A stretch of DNA of 64,000 nucleotides, taken from Actinomadura rudentiformis (GTDB taxonomy: Bacteria > Actinomycetota > Actinomycetes > Streptosporangiales > Streptosporangiaceae). The translations under genes and the position numbers were made by a program. This document shows positions 24,813-35,254 of this stretch, in pieces (the stretch's first letter is position 1; every line of letters begins with the position of its first letter). The stretch lies in contig NZ_WBMT01000015.1 of NCBI RefSeq assembly GCF_008923185.1, forward strand, positions 124,001 to 188,000. Reading direction: 5' to 3'. The notes beneath the pieces are model-generated. The model was not told where the DNA came from. It saw nothing but the letters and a program-made list of their open reading frames with translations, and searched no databases.

Positions 24813-26198
24813 GTGACGTCTGTCGTAAAAGAACGCCCTCGTAACGAGGTTCCGTACACCCTCGACGAGCCCGCGCCCAAGGTCCTCAGCTTCTGGGACC
24901 AGGGCGCCTTCTGGGCCAACCTCGGGGTCAGCCTGTTCGCCTTCTCCGGTGCCTACACCGTGCTGGCTCCCGGCGCCGACGGCAAGCCGGGGCTGTCCAT
25001 CGTGGCGGGCATCGTCGCGATGATCGTCGGTACCGCCATCGGCGGGCTGATGCTGGGCCTGTCCGCGGCGCCCGGCGCGATCACCGGCCGGCCCGCGATG
25101 GTGCTCCTGCGTGGGCTGTTCGGCGCGCGGCTGTCGTACGTGCCGACCGCGCTCAACATCGCCCAGCTCATCGGCTGGGGCACGTTCGAGCTGATCGTCA
25201 TCGCGGACGCGGCGCGGGCGTTGTGGGACGGAGTCCCGCGCTGGACGTACGTGATCGCGGCGGGCGTGCTCACGACGGTGCTGACCATCTGGCCGCTCGG
25301 CTCGGTCCGGATGTTGCGCCGGTACGTGACGGCCGCGGTGATGATCGCGCTGGTGTACTTCTACGTCCAGCTGGTGCGGGAGCCGCTCCCCGACCTGACC
25401 GAGGGGTCATGGGGCGGGTTCTGGATCGGTGCCGACGCGGCGCTGGCCGTCTCGATCTCGTGGGTGCCGGTGGCGGCCGACTACACCCGGCACGCGCGCA
25501 GCGCTCGCAGCGCGTTCGGCGCGGCGGCGCTCGGCTACTCGGCGACCCAGATCATCGCCTACATCCTCGGCCTGCTGGCGCTGGCCCTGGTCGCGGGCGA
25601 CTCCACCAAGGTCTTCGACCCGTTCCTGGGCGTGACGCTGGGCGTGCTCTTCTTCGCGGTCTTCGTCCTGCGCGAGGCCGACCAGTCGTTCGCCAACGTC
25701 TACTCCACCGCCGTCTCGATCCAGAACCTGGTGCCCCGCGCCGACCGCCGCGTCCTGTCGATCGCGCTCGGTGCGTTGATCACCGGCCTGGCCCTGCTGC
25801 TGAACATCGGCGACTACGCCAGCTTCCTCTCCCTGATCGGCTCAGTGTTCGTGCCCATGCTGGGTGTGCTGGCTGTGGACTTCTTTGTGGGCCGCGCTCG
25901 GCGGGGGGAGTGGGACACGTCGGTCTCGGCGCCTTCGCGGTGGGGGATGATCGGTGCCTGGGCGGTCGGGTTCGTCACGTACCAGCTGATCAATCCGGGC
26001 ACGGTGAGCTGGTGGGCGGGCTTCTGGCAGGACGTGCGGGAGGCGATCGGCTTCAGCGCGCAGAGCTGGATGAGCGCCTCGCTGCTGTCGTTCCTGATCG
26101 CCGGTCTGGCCGCATTCCTCATCGGCCGGATCGGGCGATCCAACGGGTCCGGCACAGCCGAGCGATCCGGTGGCAAGATCGACCCTTCTGCGACCTGA
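24813..26198 (+). CDS. cytX: NCS1-family permease, probable hydroxymethylpyrimidine transporter CytX
   Basis: A 461-residue membrane protein with about 12 hydrophobic spans. FWDQGAFWANLGVSL at the N-terminus and VPVAADYTRHARS in the middle are typical of the cytosine/purine/thiamine-precursor NCS1 family. Its TPP riboswitch makes a thiamin-pyrimidine (HMP) or thiamin substrate far more likely than cytosine. Together with the TenA-like gene at 11489 it suggests pyrimidine salvage. Confidence 0.9.
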   Translation: MTSVVKERPRNEVPYTLDEPAPKVLSFWDQGAFWANLGVSLFAFSGAYTVLAPGADGKPGLSIVAGIVAMIVGTAIGGLMLGLSAAPGAITGRPAMVLLRGLFGARLSYVPTALNIAQLIGWGTFELIVIADAARALWDGVPRWTYVIAAGVLTTVLTIWPLGSVRMLRRYVTAAVMIALVYFYVQLVREPLPDLTEGSWGGFWIGADAALAVSISWVPVAADYTRHARSARSAFGAAALGYSATQIIAYILGLLALALVAGDSTKVFDPFLGVTLGVLFFAVFVLREADQSFANVYSTAVSIQNLVPRADRRVLSIALGALITGLALLLNIGDYASFLSLIGSVFVPMLGVLAVDFFVGRARRGEWDTSVSAPSRWGMIGAWAVGFVTYQLINPGTVSWWAGFWQDVREAIGFSAQSWMSASLLSFLIAGLAAFLIGRIGRSNGSGTAERSGGKIDPSAT

Positions 26199-26313
26199 AC
26201 GGGTGGTGCGCACCCTGGACGACGAAGGTTTGCGGGCAAATTCCCCGTCAGGTGGAAACGTTTCGGCGGCGGTTGACCGGCGCCACTGCAAGATCCGGTG
26301 GCACGATACAGAC

Positions 26314-28176
26314 GTGCAGCTTTCGGTCCACGATCCGATCCTCCGCGCGGTCATCGAGTGCGCGGCCGATGCGATCGTGGCCGTGGACCACTCGTTCCGG
26401 GTCACGGTGTGGAATCCGGCCGCCGAGCGGATGTTCGGCTGGCGCGCCGAAGAGGTGCTCGGCAGGGTGCCGCCGATCGTGCCGGACGAGCTCAAGGCCG
26501 AGCACAACGCCGTCCAGGAACGGCTGCTGACGCGGCGGGCGGGGGAGAGCGACAGCGGCCAGATCTCGATCGCCACCCGCCGGTTCCACCGCGACGGCAG
26601 CCTGATCGACGTCCGCATCGACACCAGTGCCCTGCAGGACCGCGACGGCACGCTTCTCGGCTGGGTCGGCGTCTACCACCCGGTCGAGGAGGACGAGGTC
26701 GCGCAGCACCACATGGCCGAACGCGCGCGCCTCGTCCGGCGGCTGAACGACATCGTCGCCGATCTCAACGCCGAGCTGGATCTGGACGTGGTCCTCGACC
26801 GGATCACCGCGGCGCTGATCGAGCTGACCGGTGCCGACGCGGGCGGCTTCGTCCGGATCGACGGCGAGCGGCTGCGCCTGGTGAGCATGTACGGGCTGCC
26901 CGACCACATGCGCGGCGCCACGGCCGACCTGCGCTCCAGCCTGGTCGGCGAGCTGCTCCGGTCCGGCAAGACCGTGATGCTCGCCACCGGCGAGCGCCGG
27001 CTCGGCGACCTGGTCTGGTCCGAGTTGCCCGGCCTGCACACGATCGCGCTGGGCCTGTCGTTCCTGCAGAACAAGCCGTACGGGGCGCTGTACGCGCTCT
27101 TCTCCGGCCGCAAGATCGGCCACACCGAGCTGGAGCTGCTGGAGCTGCTCGCCGGGCACGCCGGCGTGGCGGTCGGCAACGCGGTGGCGTACGCCGAGGT
27201 CGTGCGGCAGCGCGCCCATGAGCGCGCGGTCATCGACTCCAGCGCGGACGGCATCGCCGTGCTCGACCGTGACGGCACCGTGCGCCAGTGGAACCCGGCC
27301 GCCCATGTCCTCACCGGGCTTGCGGCCGAGGACGTGATCGGCCGGCGGCTGCCGTTCGAGAAGCCCGCCCCCGGCGAGATGATGACCTTCCCGCTGGAAT
27401 CGGGCGTCTGGCTGAACGTGCTCGCCGCCGAGATCGAGGAGACCGGCGAGATCGTGGTCGACTTCCGCGACGTCAGCGCGGCCAAGGCGCTGGAGGAGGC
27501 CAAGGACCTCTTCCTGGCGACCACCAGCCACGAGCTGCGGACCCCGATCACCGTCGTCCAGGGCTTCGCGAGCACGCTGGTCAACCGGTGGGACGAGCTC
27601 GACGACGCCGACCGCCGTTCCGCCGTGGCCACGATCGCCGAACGCGCCCAGTCGCTCGGCCGCCTGGTGGAGCATCTCCTGCTGGGATCGCGGGCGGGTG
27701 CCGACGAGCTCGCCGTGACCATGGAGTCGTTCGACCTGTCCCGTGTGCTGACCGGCGTGGCGGCGGGGTTCCGCTCGCTGTCGAGCCTGCACCGCGTCGA
27801 GCTCGACATCGCTCCCGACCTCCCGCCGGCGGCCGGCGACGCGATGGCCACCGACATCGTGCTCGGGCAGCTTCTGGAAAACGCCTTCAAGTACTCGCCC
27901 GACGGAGGCACGGTCACGGTGCGCGCGTGGGCGGAGGGGTCCGACGTGCTGGTCACCGTCCAGGACGAGGGCATCGGCATCGCGCCAGGCGATCATGAGC
28001 GGATCTTTGAACGCTTCGTCCAGGGCGAGGCCGGCGACCGGCGGCGTTTCGGCGGGATCGGTCTCGGTCTCTACATCGTCAAACGACTGACCGAAGCCCA
28101 GGGCGGGGCGATCTCCGCCCATCCCGGGCCTGCGACCGGCACCTGCATGCGCCTGCGGCTGAAGGCCGCATCGTGA
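26314..28176 (+). CDS. PAS-GAF-PAS sensor histidine kinase
   Basis: A 620-residue soluble kinase from GTG 26314 (the conserved PAS begins at once: LRAVIECAADAIVAVDHSF). Order: PAS (1-110), coiled linker, GAF (~155-300, including FLQNKPYGALYALF), PAS (~312-390, IDSSADGIAVLDRDG), HisKA (~405-470, TTSHELRTPITVVQGFAS, His of SHELRTP), HATPase (~500-615, LLENAFKYSPDGG; DEGIGI; GGIGLGLYIVKRL). No membrane segment and no response regulator gene nearby, so it is an orphan kinase sensing a cytosolic signal, perhaps redox or gas. Confidence 0.9.
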   Translation: MQLSVHDPILRAVIECAADAIVAVDHSFRVTVWNPAAERMFGWRAEEVLGRVPPIVPDELKAEHNAVQERLLTRRAGESDSGQISIATRRFHRDGSLIDVRIDTSALQDRDGTLLGWVGVYHPVEEDEVAQHHMAERARLVRRLNDIVADLNAELDLDVVLDRITAALIELTGADAGGFVRIDGERLRLVSMYGLPDHMRGATADLRSSLVGELLRSGKTVMLATGERRLGDLVWSELPGLHTIALGLSFLQNKPYGALYALFSGRKIGHTELELLELLAGHAGVAVGNAVAYAEVVRQRAHERAVIDSSADGIAVLDRDGTVRQWNPAAHVLTGLAAEDVIGRRLPFEKPAPGEMMTFPLESGVWLNVLAAEIEETGEIVVDFRDVSAAKALEEAKDLFLATTSHELRTPITVVQGFASTLVNRWDELDDADRRSAVATIAERAQSLGRLVEHLLLGSRAGADELAVTMESFDLSRVLTGVAAGFRSLSSLHRVELDIAPDLPPAAGDAMATDIVLGQLLENAFKYSPDGGTVTVRAWAEGSDVLVTVQDEGIGIAPGDHERIFERFVQGEAGDRRRFGGIGLGLYIVKRLTEAQGGAISAHPGPATGTCMRLRLKAAS

Positions 28177-28552
28177 CGATCATTGGAGGACGAGGCAGGG
28201 GGCCGATAGCGGTCATCGGCGACGGGATCGGCCTTCTTGACCGGCTTTTGGAGTGATCTTGACGGGACCGACCCCGGTGTTTCCGTGGGAAAGGTCAGTG
28301 TGGCGGCAGTGTGACGGACGAAACGCGCGTGCGAGGAGTAATCCTCCGTGGGCTGGATAGATCTTTAGTTGGTGTTGTGTTGGGGGCGAGGTTCCGTTCG
28401 ACGCCAGGTACAGGAGTGAGACCCGTGACCGGATGGTCAGTCGCTCGTTGTGCGAGTGGTGGGCCGTTTCGAGGAGGTTTCCAGGCGTCCCCACCTGGGC
28501 ATTTCGGTCATACCGGAAGACGTGTCGTTCAAGGAGGAAGGGTGACGGCGAG
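28177..28552. other. Intergenic region before the RsbW-like gene
   Basis: 376 bp with lower G+C than its neighbours. AAGGAGG at 28531-28537 is the ribosome-binding site region of the next gene. No gene, repeat or conserved regulatory element was recognised. Confidence 0.45.
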
Positions 28553-29098
28553 GTGAGGGCATCGAGCGTCGTAATGCTGCCACACGCGCCGTCCAGCGTC
28601 GCGATCGCGCGCAAGCGCCTCAGTTCCGACCTGACCGCCTCGGGGGTCTACGACTCCGTCGTCGATGACGCCAGCGTCATCCTCAGCGAGCTTCTCAGCA
28701 ACGCGCTGCGCCACGCGCGCGCGCTGCCATCCGGGCAGGTCCGGGTCACCTGGTCCTACCAGGGGGAAATGCTCGAGGTCGCCGTCAGTGACGGCGGGGC
28801 CATGACCGTGCCGCGGCGCGGGCCGGGCACGCTCTCCTCCCTGGGAGGCCGGGGTCTGGGCATCGTCGAGGCGCTGTCCGAGGGCTGGGGGGTCCGCCAC
28901 GAGGACGGCGCCACCACGGTCTGGGCCCAGCTGCTGGCCCCGCACGCCTCGAAGATGAACGGTTCGTCGCCGCGCCATGCGGCCCATGCGGCGCTGCCCG
29001 ACCTCGGTGAGCACCCCGACATGCAGCCTCGGACGCCGGGCAAGGTCTTCAACGAGCCGTGGTACGGAGCCGCGACCGGGCGGGCGTACCCCGGCTGA
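28553..29098 (+). CDS. RsbW-like ATP-binding protein (anti-sigma factor kinase type)
   Basis: A 181-residue GHKL-ATPase domain protein. LPHAPSSVAIARKRLSSDL starts the fold, ILSELLSNALRHA is the N box, VSDGGAMTV the G1 region and GGRGLGIVEALSEGWGV the G2 region. The last ~50 residues are unstructured. Such single-domain HATPase proteins act as serine kinase/anti-sigma factors in partner switching. The antagonist could be the STAS protein at 41359 or another elsewhere. GTG 28553 is chosen; AAGGAGG is 15 bp upstream, slightly far. Confidence 0.85.
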   Translation: MRASSVVMLPHAPSSVAIARKRLSSDLTASGVYDSVVDDASVILSELLSNALRHARALPSGQVRVTWSYQGEMLEVAVSDGGAMTVPRRGPGTLSSLGGRGLGIVEALSEGWGVRHEDGATTVWAQLLAPHASKMNGSSPRHAAHAALPDLGEHPDMQPRTPGKVFNEPWYGAATGRAYPG

Positions 29099-29232
29099 CC
29101 GGCCCGGACCGTCCCGGCGGACAAGTCAGGCATACCCCGGCTAGCCGGACCGTTCCCTCACCTTGTAGGGTCCTCCTCAAGCTCGGGCGCTGTCGTGCCC
29201 CCGTCGACACCGCCCGAGCCTCCAAACATCGA

Positions 29233-29268
29233 GAAAGCCCCGGGACGTCCAACGCTCCCGGGGCTTTC
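29233..29268. terminator. Bidirectional terminator
   Basis: GAAAGCCCCGGGA (29233-29245) pairs with TCCCGGGGCTTTC (29256-29268), a 13-bp stem with AAA/TTT at its base, between the convergent RsbW-like and arginine deiminase genes. Confidence 0.83.
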
Positions 29269-29320
29269 CGCGTTCCAAGCCGACCCACCGTTGAGTCCGA
29301 TACGGGCTGTTTTGGGCACG

Positions 29321-30562
29321 TCAGACTGCGGGTGGCGGATCGCGGAGGATGGGGCAGGACATGCAGCGGGGCCCGCCCCGGCCGCTGCCCAGCTCGCTGC
29401 CGCTGATGCGGATGACCTCGATGCCCGCCGTTTCGAGCTGGGCGTTGGTCTCGATGTTGCGCTCGTACGCGACGGCCAGGCGCGGTGCCACGGCGAGGGT
29501 GTTGTTGCCGTCGTCCCACTGCTCGCGTTCGGCGGTCACCGGATCCAGGCCGGTGTCGATGACCTTCAGCCGGTCCAGGCCCATGGCCTCGGCGGCCGCC
29601 TCCAGGAAGGGGCGCGGTTCCGAGACGCGCAGATCGCCGTTCGCCGCGGTGACGGTGAACGCGGTCAGCGAGTGGGCGATCGGCGGGTACATCACGACCG
29701 TGTCGACGTCGACCATGGTGCACACGGTGTCGAGGTGCATGGTCGCCCGCTGCTGCTCGATCGGAACGGCGAGGACGGTCTGCGCCAGGCCGGCGGTGAA
29801 GACCTGGCGGGCGAGGCGTTCGACGCCGGCGGGAGTGGTGCGTTCACCCGTGCCCACGGCGACCACGCCGGGAGACAGCAGGAGGATGTCGCCACCCTCG
29901 ACGTGTTCGAGCGCGGGGTTGTAGATCGGCTCCACACCGGCGAAACGCGGGTGGTGTGCATAGATCAGCCCGGTGAGGGCGGACTCGCGGCGGCGGGCGG
30001 GCATCGCCAGGCTCGTCACGGCGACCCGGTCGCCGATCCAGGCGCTGTTGTCACGGGTGAACAGCAGTCCCGGCAGCGGATCGATGACGAAGTCCAGCCG
30101 GTCCATCAGGCGGTAGACGAGGCCGTGGCCGGTCTTGAGCTCCTCGTGGGCCAGGCCGTCGATCAGCGTGTGGGAGAGGTCTTCCGGATCGAGATCGCGC
30201 AGATAGCCCTCGACCACGTGGCGCAACTGGTCGCCGAGGCGGTGGTCGCTGAGGACATCGCTGATCGCCTCGTTCCGGGCCACCTCGTACTCCAGGGCGT
30301 CCTGGAGCAGCTCCGTCACGTACAGCACCTCGACGTCGCGGTCCCGCAGCGCCTGCGCGAACGCGTCATGCTCCTCCTGCGCACGGCCCACCCACGGAAT
30401 GGCGTCGAAGAGCAGCTTGTCGCTGTTGCGCGGGGTGAGGCGCTTCAGCTCCGCTCCAGGGCGATGCAGCAGTACGGTCCGCAGCCGCCCTACCTCGCTG
30501 GTGACTTGGTGCTCATGCGCTGTTGGTTGTGCCACGTTTCGCAGTCTAAGTCGGGTTGACAC
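29321..30562 (-). CDS. arcA: Arginine deiminase
   Basis: A 413-residue enzyme hydrolysing L-arginine to citrulline and ammonia. The N-terminal SEVGRLRTVLLHRPG, the substrate-binding FTRDN, the catalytic HLDTVCTMVD, EGGDILLL, and the nucleophile Cys in RGGPRCMSCPI are all present. The rest of the ADI pathway (arcB, arcC) is not adjacent, so it may serve acid resistance or arginine catabolism by scattered genes. GTG 30562 gives the listed length; GTG 30535 (VAQPTAHEHQ) is an alternative. Confidence 0.94.
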   Translation of the reverse strand: MSTRLRLRNVAQPTAHEHQVTSEVGRLRTVLLHRPGAELKRLTPRNSDKLLFDAIPWVGRAQEEHDAFAQALRDRDVEVLYVTELLQDALEYEVARNEAISDVLSDHRLGDQLRHVVEGYLRDLDPEDLSHTLIDGLAHEELKTGHGLVYRLMDRLDFVIDPLPGLLFTRDNSAWIGDRVAVTSLAMPARRRESALTGLIYAHHPRFAGVEPIYNPALEHVEGGDILLLSPGVVAVGTGERTTPAGVERLARQVFTAGLAQTVLAVPIEQQRATMHLDTVCTMVDVDTVVMYPPIAHSLTAFTVTAANGDLRVSEPRPFLEAAAEAMGLDRLKVIDTGLDPVTAEREQWDDGNNTLAVAPRLAVAYERNIETNAQLETAGIEVIRISGSELGSGRGGPRCMSCPILRDPPPAV

Positions 30563-30602
30563 CGCCCTTCTGGGCGCCCTGACCGTATGTCACGATCCAA
30601 AG

Positions 30603-31892
30603 GTGATCGGCAGACCGACCGCGCTTCCTCTCTACCTGTCCACGGCGACCTTGTTGCGGGTCTCCGCGGAGGGTGCGTCAACCGCGATCGTCCTCGCCGT
30701 GCAGGCTCGCACCGGCCACGCCGCCACCGCGGGATTCCTGCAGACCGCGATGACGTTGCCGTACATCCTGAGCGGACCGGTCATCGGGCATGCGATGGAC
30801 CGGGTGACCCGGCCCAGGCCGTTCGCCTTCGCGCTGACGGTCGCCTACGCCATCGCCATGGGACTTCTCCTGGTCATCGCGGGTGACTCGCCGCTCGTGT
30901 TCGCCCTGATGGTCGCGGCGGTCATCGGCTGCACCGAGCCGATCGTGGTGGCGCTGACGAGCCTGCTCCCCCGTTTCGTGCCCACCAAACGGCTGACCAG
31001 GGCATATGGGCTGGAGGCGTCGAGTTACAACCTCGCGGGCATCGCGGGTCCCGGCTTGGCGGCGGGCTTCGCGGCCTGGCTGGGCGGCGGTGGGGCCGGG
31101 ATCCCGATCGTTGCTTGTGCCTTTCTCGGACTCCTCGCCTTGCCGCTCCTTCCGTTTCGCGCTCCTGCAGAAGGCAAGAGGGCCGTTGACCCGGAGCCGA
31201 GTGCGGAGGACCTGGAGTTGAGTGCGGGGGGCGCGGAGTTGAGCACCGGGGGCGCGGGCTCAGGTGCGGGCTCGGCACGGGCTGCGGTGGACGTGGTGAT
31301 CGGCGGGTTGACCGTCTTGGCGGACAACCGTGTTCTGCGCGCGTTGACGGTGGCGACGACACTAGCCTGGCTGGGGTTCGGCGGGATCGCCGTCACGGCG
31401 GTGCTGCTGGCCGAACGGATCGGGGCCGAAGCCAGTGCGGGCGGGCAGATGCTCGCGGCGATGGCGGTGGGTTCGCTCATCGGGTCGCTTGCCTGCGCGC
31501 GATGGTTGTCGGTCCGCCACGCCGAGACGGTGATGCTGGCCGGGCTGTTCGCGTTCGGGACGGCCTTGGGCAGCCTCGCGCTGGCGCCCTCGCTGCCGTG
31601 GGCCATGCTGAGCTTCCTGCTGGCCGGGGTCAGTGAGGGGCCGGTGTTCGCTGCCACGCTCATGTTGCGGCAGCGCGAGTCGCCGCCCGATCGGCTGGGG
31701 CAGGTCAACACGACAGGGGGGAGCCTGAAGATCGCCGCTTCGGCGGTGGGGGCCGCGCTGACGGGAACGTTCGCCGACCGGATCGGGCCAGTGGGACTGG
31801 TGTTGGCGATCGCCGGCTGCCAGTTCGCGGGCCTCGCCTTGGGTTACGTGATCCTCCGCACACAACGAACATCCGGCCGTGTGCGTCCGTAA
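30603..31892 (+). CDS. Major facilitator superfamily transporter
   Basis: A 429-residue, 12-span MFS protein from GTG 30603. The A-like motif is GHAMDRVTRPRP between spans 2 and 3, with the repeat-related FADRIGP in the second half. The central cytosolic loop holds four tandem 7-residue repeats. Most resembles drug or unknown-substrate exporters of the MFS_1 group. Divergent from arcA with about 40 bp between starts, so a shared, very compact promoter region. Confidence 0.85.
   Translation: MIGRPTALPLYLSTATLLRVSAEGASTAIVLAVQARTGHAATAGFLQTAMTLPYILSGPVIGHAMDRVTRPRPFAFALTVAYAIAMGLLLVIAGDSPLVFALMVAAVIGCTEPIVVALTSLLPRFVPTKRLTRAYGLEASSYNLAGIAGPGLAAGFAAWLGGGGAGIPIVACAFLGLLALPLLPFRAPAEGKRAVDPEPSAEDLELSAGGAELSTGGAGSGAGSARAAVDVVIGGLTVLADNRVLRALTVATTLAWLGFGGIAVTAVLLAERIGAEASAGGQMLAAMAVGSLIGSLACARWLSVRHAETVMLAGLFAFGTALGSLALAPSLPWAMLSFLLAGVSEGPVFAATLMLRQRESPPDRLGQVNTTGGSLKIAASAVGAALTGTFADRIGPVGLVLAIAGCQFAGLALGYVILRTQRTSGRVRP
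31194..31277 (+). repeat. Four 21-bp in-frame tandem repeats in the MFS central loop
   Basis: Four consecutive 21-bp units encode EPSAEDL, ELSAGGA, ELSTGGA and GSGAGSA. The units are imperfect but aligned, and copy-number change would keep the frame. Confidence 0.8.
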
Positions 31893-32001
31893 AAGCAGGT
31901 GTGTTCCATCTCCACCTGTCCATGATGGTTTGGACAGGTATCGTCGTCATGATCCTGCGGGGCTTGGGGGCAGCTCGATCGAGGCTTGAAAGGCAACAAG
32001 G

Positions 32002-33048
32002 GTGAGTTCAGCGGTTGATCAGGGACAGGACGGGGGCCGGCGCGGACGCAGGTCCCGGCGGCCGGATCCGTCGTCGGGGCCCGTCGCCGGGCTTGCCGAA
32101 CGGTTGTGGCGGCTGAAGCAGGAAGCCGGCGACCCCTCGTACGCGGAGATGGCCTCGCTCGGCGCTGCTGCGTCGAAGTCCTCACTGGCCGCCGCCGCGC
32201 AAGGCCGCAACCTGCCGACATGGGGAACGACCTGGGAGTTCGTCCGGGTCCTCGCGGTCGACCGGCTCGGACGCGACCCGGTGGAGACCGAACGGGAGTG
32301 GCGCGCCCTGTGGAAACAGGCGCGCGACGCCGTGATGGCCGCCGAGGACGCCGAAGAGTTCGGGCAGTCCACGTCGGACTCCGCGCCGGACCGCGCACGG
32401 CAGACGTCCACCCCGAGGCCCGCCCGCACGACCGCGGAGATGGTCCTGCCGCACGCGGAGCTGGACGGCTACCACGGGCCTGTGGACGATCTCACCGGGG
32501 CGCCCGCCCGGATCGTGCACCTCGGCTCGCCGCCCCTGGGGTCGCGGCGGTTCCCCGTCGGAGTCATCGCCGCCGCCGCGGCCGCAGCGATGGTCGTCGC
32601 CGGCGGTGCCGCCTACCTTGTATGGCCGGAGGAGAAGGCCACGGGGAAGAACACCCCGGCGGCCGTGCAGTCATCCGACGACCTGGCTCCGTTGAACGCG
32701 GTGCCCAAGGACGACTCGGAGTTCATAGGCGACATCACCTTTCCGGACGGAACGCGCGTCAAGGCCGGCAGCACCTTCGAAAAGGTGTGGCGTCTCCGTA
32801 ATTCGGGAACGGTGCACTGGAAGGGCCGCAAGATGGTCCGCCTCGGATCGTCTCCGTGCCCCGCTCCCCAGAGCGTGACCATTCCGCCGACCCCGCCCGG
32901 CCAGCTCGTCGACATCCGGGTCCGGGTGCAGGCCGCCAAGCGCCCGACCCGCTGCAAGATCTACTGGAAGATGCATGACGCGGCGGGGCGGGTGACCATG
33001 CCCACGAAGCGTCCCATCTTCTTGGACGTCCGAGTCGTACGCGCCTGA
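32002..33048 (+). CDS. Membrane-anchored protein with N-terminal HTH-like and C-terminal NBR1-Ig domain
   Basis: A 348-residue protein from GTG 32002. The basic N-terminus (RRGRRSRRPD) precedes an HTH-like helical domain (~30-120, PSYAEMASLG, then SLAAAAQGRNLPTWGTTWEFV) seen in many actinobacterial proteins. A membrane span follows at ~190-210 (GVIAAAAAAAMVVAGGAAYL). Residues ~240-345 form an NBR1-Ig-like domain (GDITFPDGTRVKAGSTFEK and VWRLRNSGTVHWKG). Topology predicts a cytosolic HTH and an external Ig-like domain, perhaps a cell-surface sensor. Function unknown. Confidence 0.82.
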   Translation: MSSAVDQGQDGGRRGRRSRRPDPSSGPVAGLAERLWRLKQEAGDPSYAEMASLGAAASKSSLAAAAQGRNLPTWGTTWEFVRVLAVDRLGRDPVETEREWRALWKQARDAVMAAEDAEEFGQSTSDSAPDRARQTSTPRPARTTAEMVLPHAELDGYHGPVDDLTGAPARIVHLGSPPLGSRRFPVGVIAAAAAAAMVVAGGAAYLVWPEEKATGKNTPAAVQSSDDLAPLNAVPKDDSEFIGDITFPDGTRVKAGSTFEKVWRLRNSGTVHWKGRKMVRLGSSPCPAPQSVTIPPTPPGQLVDIRVRVQAAKRPTRCKIYWKMHDAAGRVTMPTKRPIFLDVRVVRA

Positions 33049-33302
33049 CCTGCGATTTCTTTTGTCCAGCGAGAGCTGTACGGCTCCTGGACGAAGTTCC
33101 CTTGGCGTGGGACGGCGGCGCGTGCCAACGTTGCCGTGCAGCAACCGGCCGGTCGCTCTCCCCCGCTCAGGGCCCCCTTCATTCCGCTCGGGCCCGATGC
33201 GTTCTCAATCGCAAAGTGTTCGCCCATGCATACGGAAGGAATTGCGGCCCTAATGTGCCTGACCCCGCCATATCTTGATGGCCGCGGCGGTCGTGGTCAG
33301 GC

Positions 33303-33329
33303 GATGTCGCCGAGCGGCTCGGCGACATC
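33303..33329. repeat. Perfect 12-bp inverted repeat
   Basis: GATGTCGCCGAG (33303-33314), 3-nt loop CGG, CTCGGCGACATC (33318-33329). No T-tract follows, so it is not a simple intrinsic terminator. Confidence 0.75.
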
Positions 33330-33369
33330 AATGAACTGGTCATCGTTGAGCGCAGGGCCTGGCGTCAAC

Positions 33370-33397
33370 AGGTCCCCCGCGTTGATTCGCGGGACCT
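33370..33397. repeat. Inverted repeat with bulge
   Basis: AGGTCCC-CC-GCG pairs with CGCGGGACCT around TTGATT. It is the second hairpin of the region before EF-Tu. Confidence 0.65.
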
Positions 33398-33473
33398 ATA
33401 TAGATGGCTCTTAGCCAATAAGCAGGACCACAATGTCCCCTCCCAGTGGGATGTGGGACCGCCGTTATCCCAG

Positions 33474-33524
33474 AGACGCGGCGTGCCTGGTCGTTCGGCG
33501 CGGATGACCAGGTACGCCGCGTCT
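33474..33524. repeat. 19-bp hairpin upstream of EF-Tu
   Basis: AGACGCGGCGTGCCTGGTC (33474-33492) pairs with GACCAGGTACGCCGCGTCT (33506-33524) over 19 bp with a single G-T wobble; the loop is 13 nt. The wobble preserves pairing in RNA on the plus strand. Confidence 0.75.
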
Positions 33525-33595
33525 TGGTACGTCTCGACACGTTCCACCGAAAAACCGATCGACCTGGACGAGGGGACACCCGTACCCTCGGACCC

Positions 33596-33709
33596 ATGTT
33601 CCTCGCAGCCGGCACCCGCATGCTCGCAGACCTCGGTCTGCTGAGCGCGGTGTCGGCTGCCTTCCTTTCGGCAGCAGCAGCAGTCGTCGTCGACGGCGCG
33701 CGAAGCTGA
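33596..33709 (+). CDS. Possible small hydrophobic peptide (37 aa)
   Basis: ATG 33596 opens a 37-codon frame, MFLAAGTRMLADLGLLSAVS and onward, hydrophobic and alanine-rich, ending 134 bp before EF-Tu. No clear ribosome-binding site is visible. It could be a leader peptide or chance. Confidence 0.2.
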   Translation: MFLAAGTRMLADLGLLSAVSAAFLSAAAAVVVDGARS

Positions 33710-33843
33710 CCCCTCTCCGTCCCACTTCCGGAGAACCAGCGGAGGGGGGTGGTCAAGTCTCACGGGCACACCTGCCGTCTGGCATGCGGTGGTGCGCCCT
33801 GAGGGTTCTCGCGTTCCTACTCCGTACGTGAGGACGAGTTTTC

Positions 33844-35028
<1,185 letters not shown>

Positions 35029-35054
35029 GGATCGCGCGATACGGGCATCGCATG

Positions 35055-35092
35055 CGCCCGCCCCAGCAGTGGTTCGCTGGGGCGGGCGTTCG
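35055..35092 (+). terminator. Intrinsic terminator after EF-Tu
   Basis: CGCCCGCCCCAGC (35055-35067) pairs perfectly with GCTGGGGCGGGCG (35076-35088) and is followed by TTCG. Confidence 0.83.
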
Positions 35093-35254
35093 GCTGCGGA
35101 CGGCCGGTCGGCTCCTTCAAGCAGGTCTGTCACGGGACACGGACAGAACGTTAAATTGTCTGGGGCGGGTAGTCTCGTTTTCGTAGCGCGGGCGCCGGTT
35201 CATGTGGTGAGATTCGTCGTGATCTTCCCCGCTTGATCCATTGATGGAGCCTGT

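Larger units (their letters stand above)
33049..33843. other. 795-bp gene-poor leader region with hairpins before EF-Tu
   Basis: Three strong hairpins lie in order: 33303-33329, 33370-33397 and 33474-33524 (each listed separately). An open frame covers 33279-33644 on the plus strand, but it has no good start or known family. A 37-codon frame at 33596-33709 is listed with low confidence. The final 100 bp presumably hold the EF-Tu promoter. Confidence 0.5.

Noticed and set aside
33279..33644. A 122-codon open frame on the plus strand before EF-Tu
   Set aside because: It has no suitable start codon near its beginning, no family resemblance, and is spanned by two strong hairpins.
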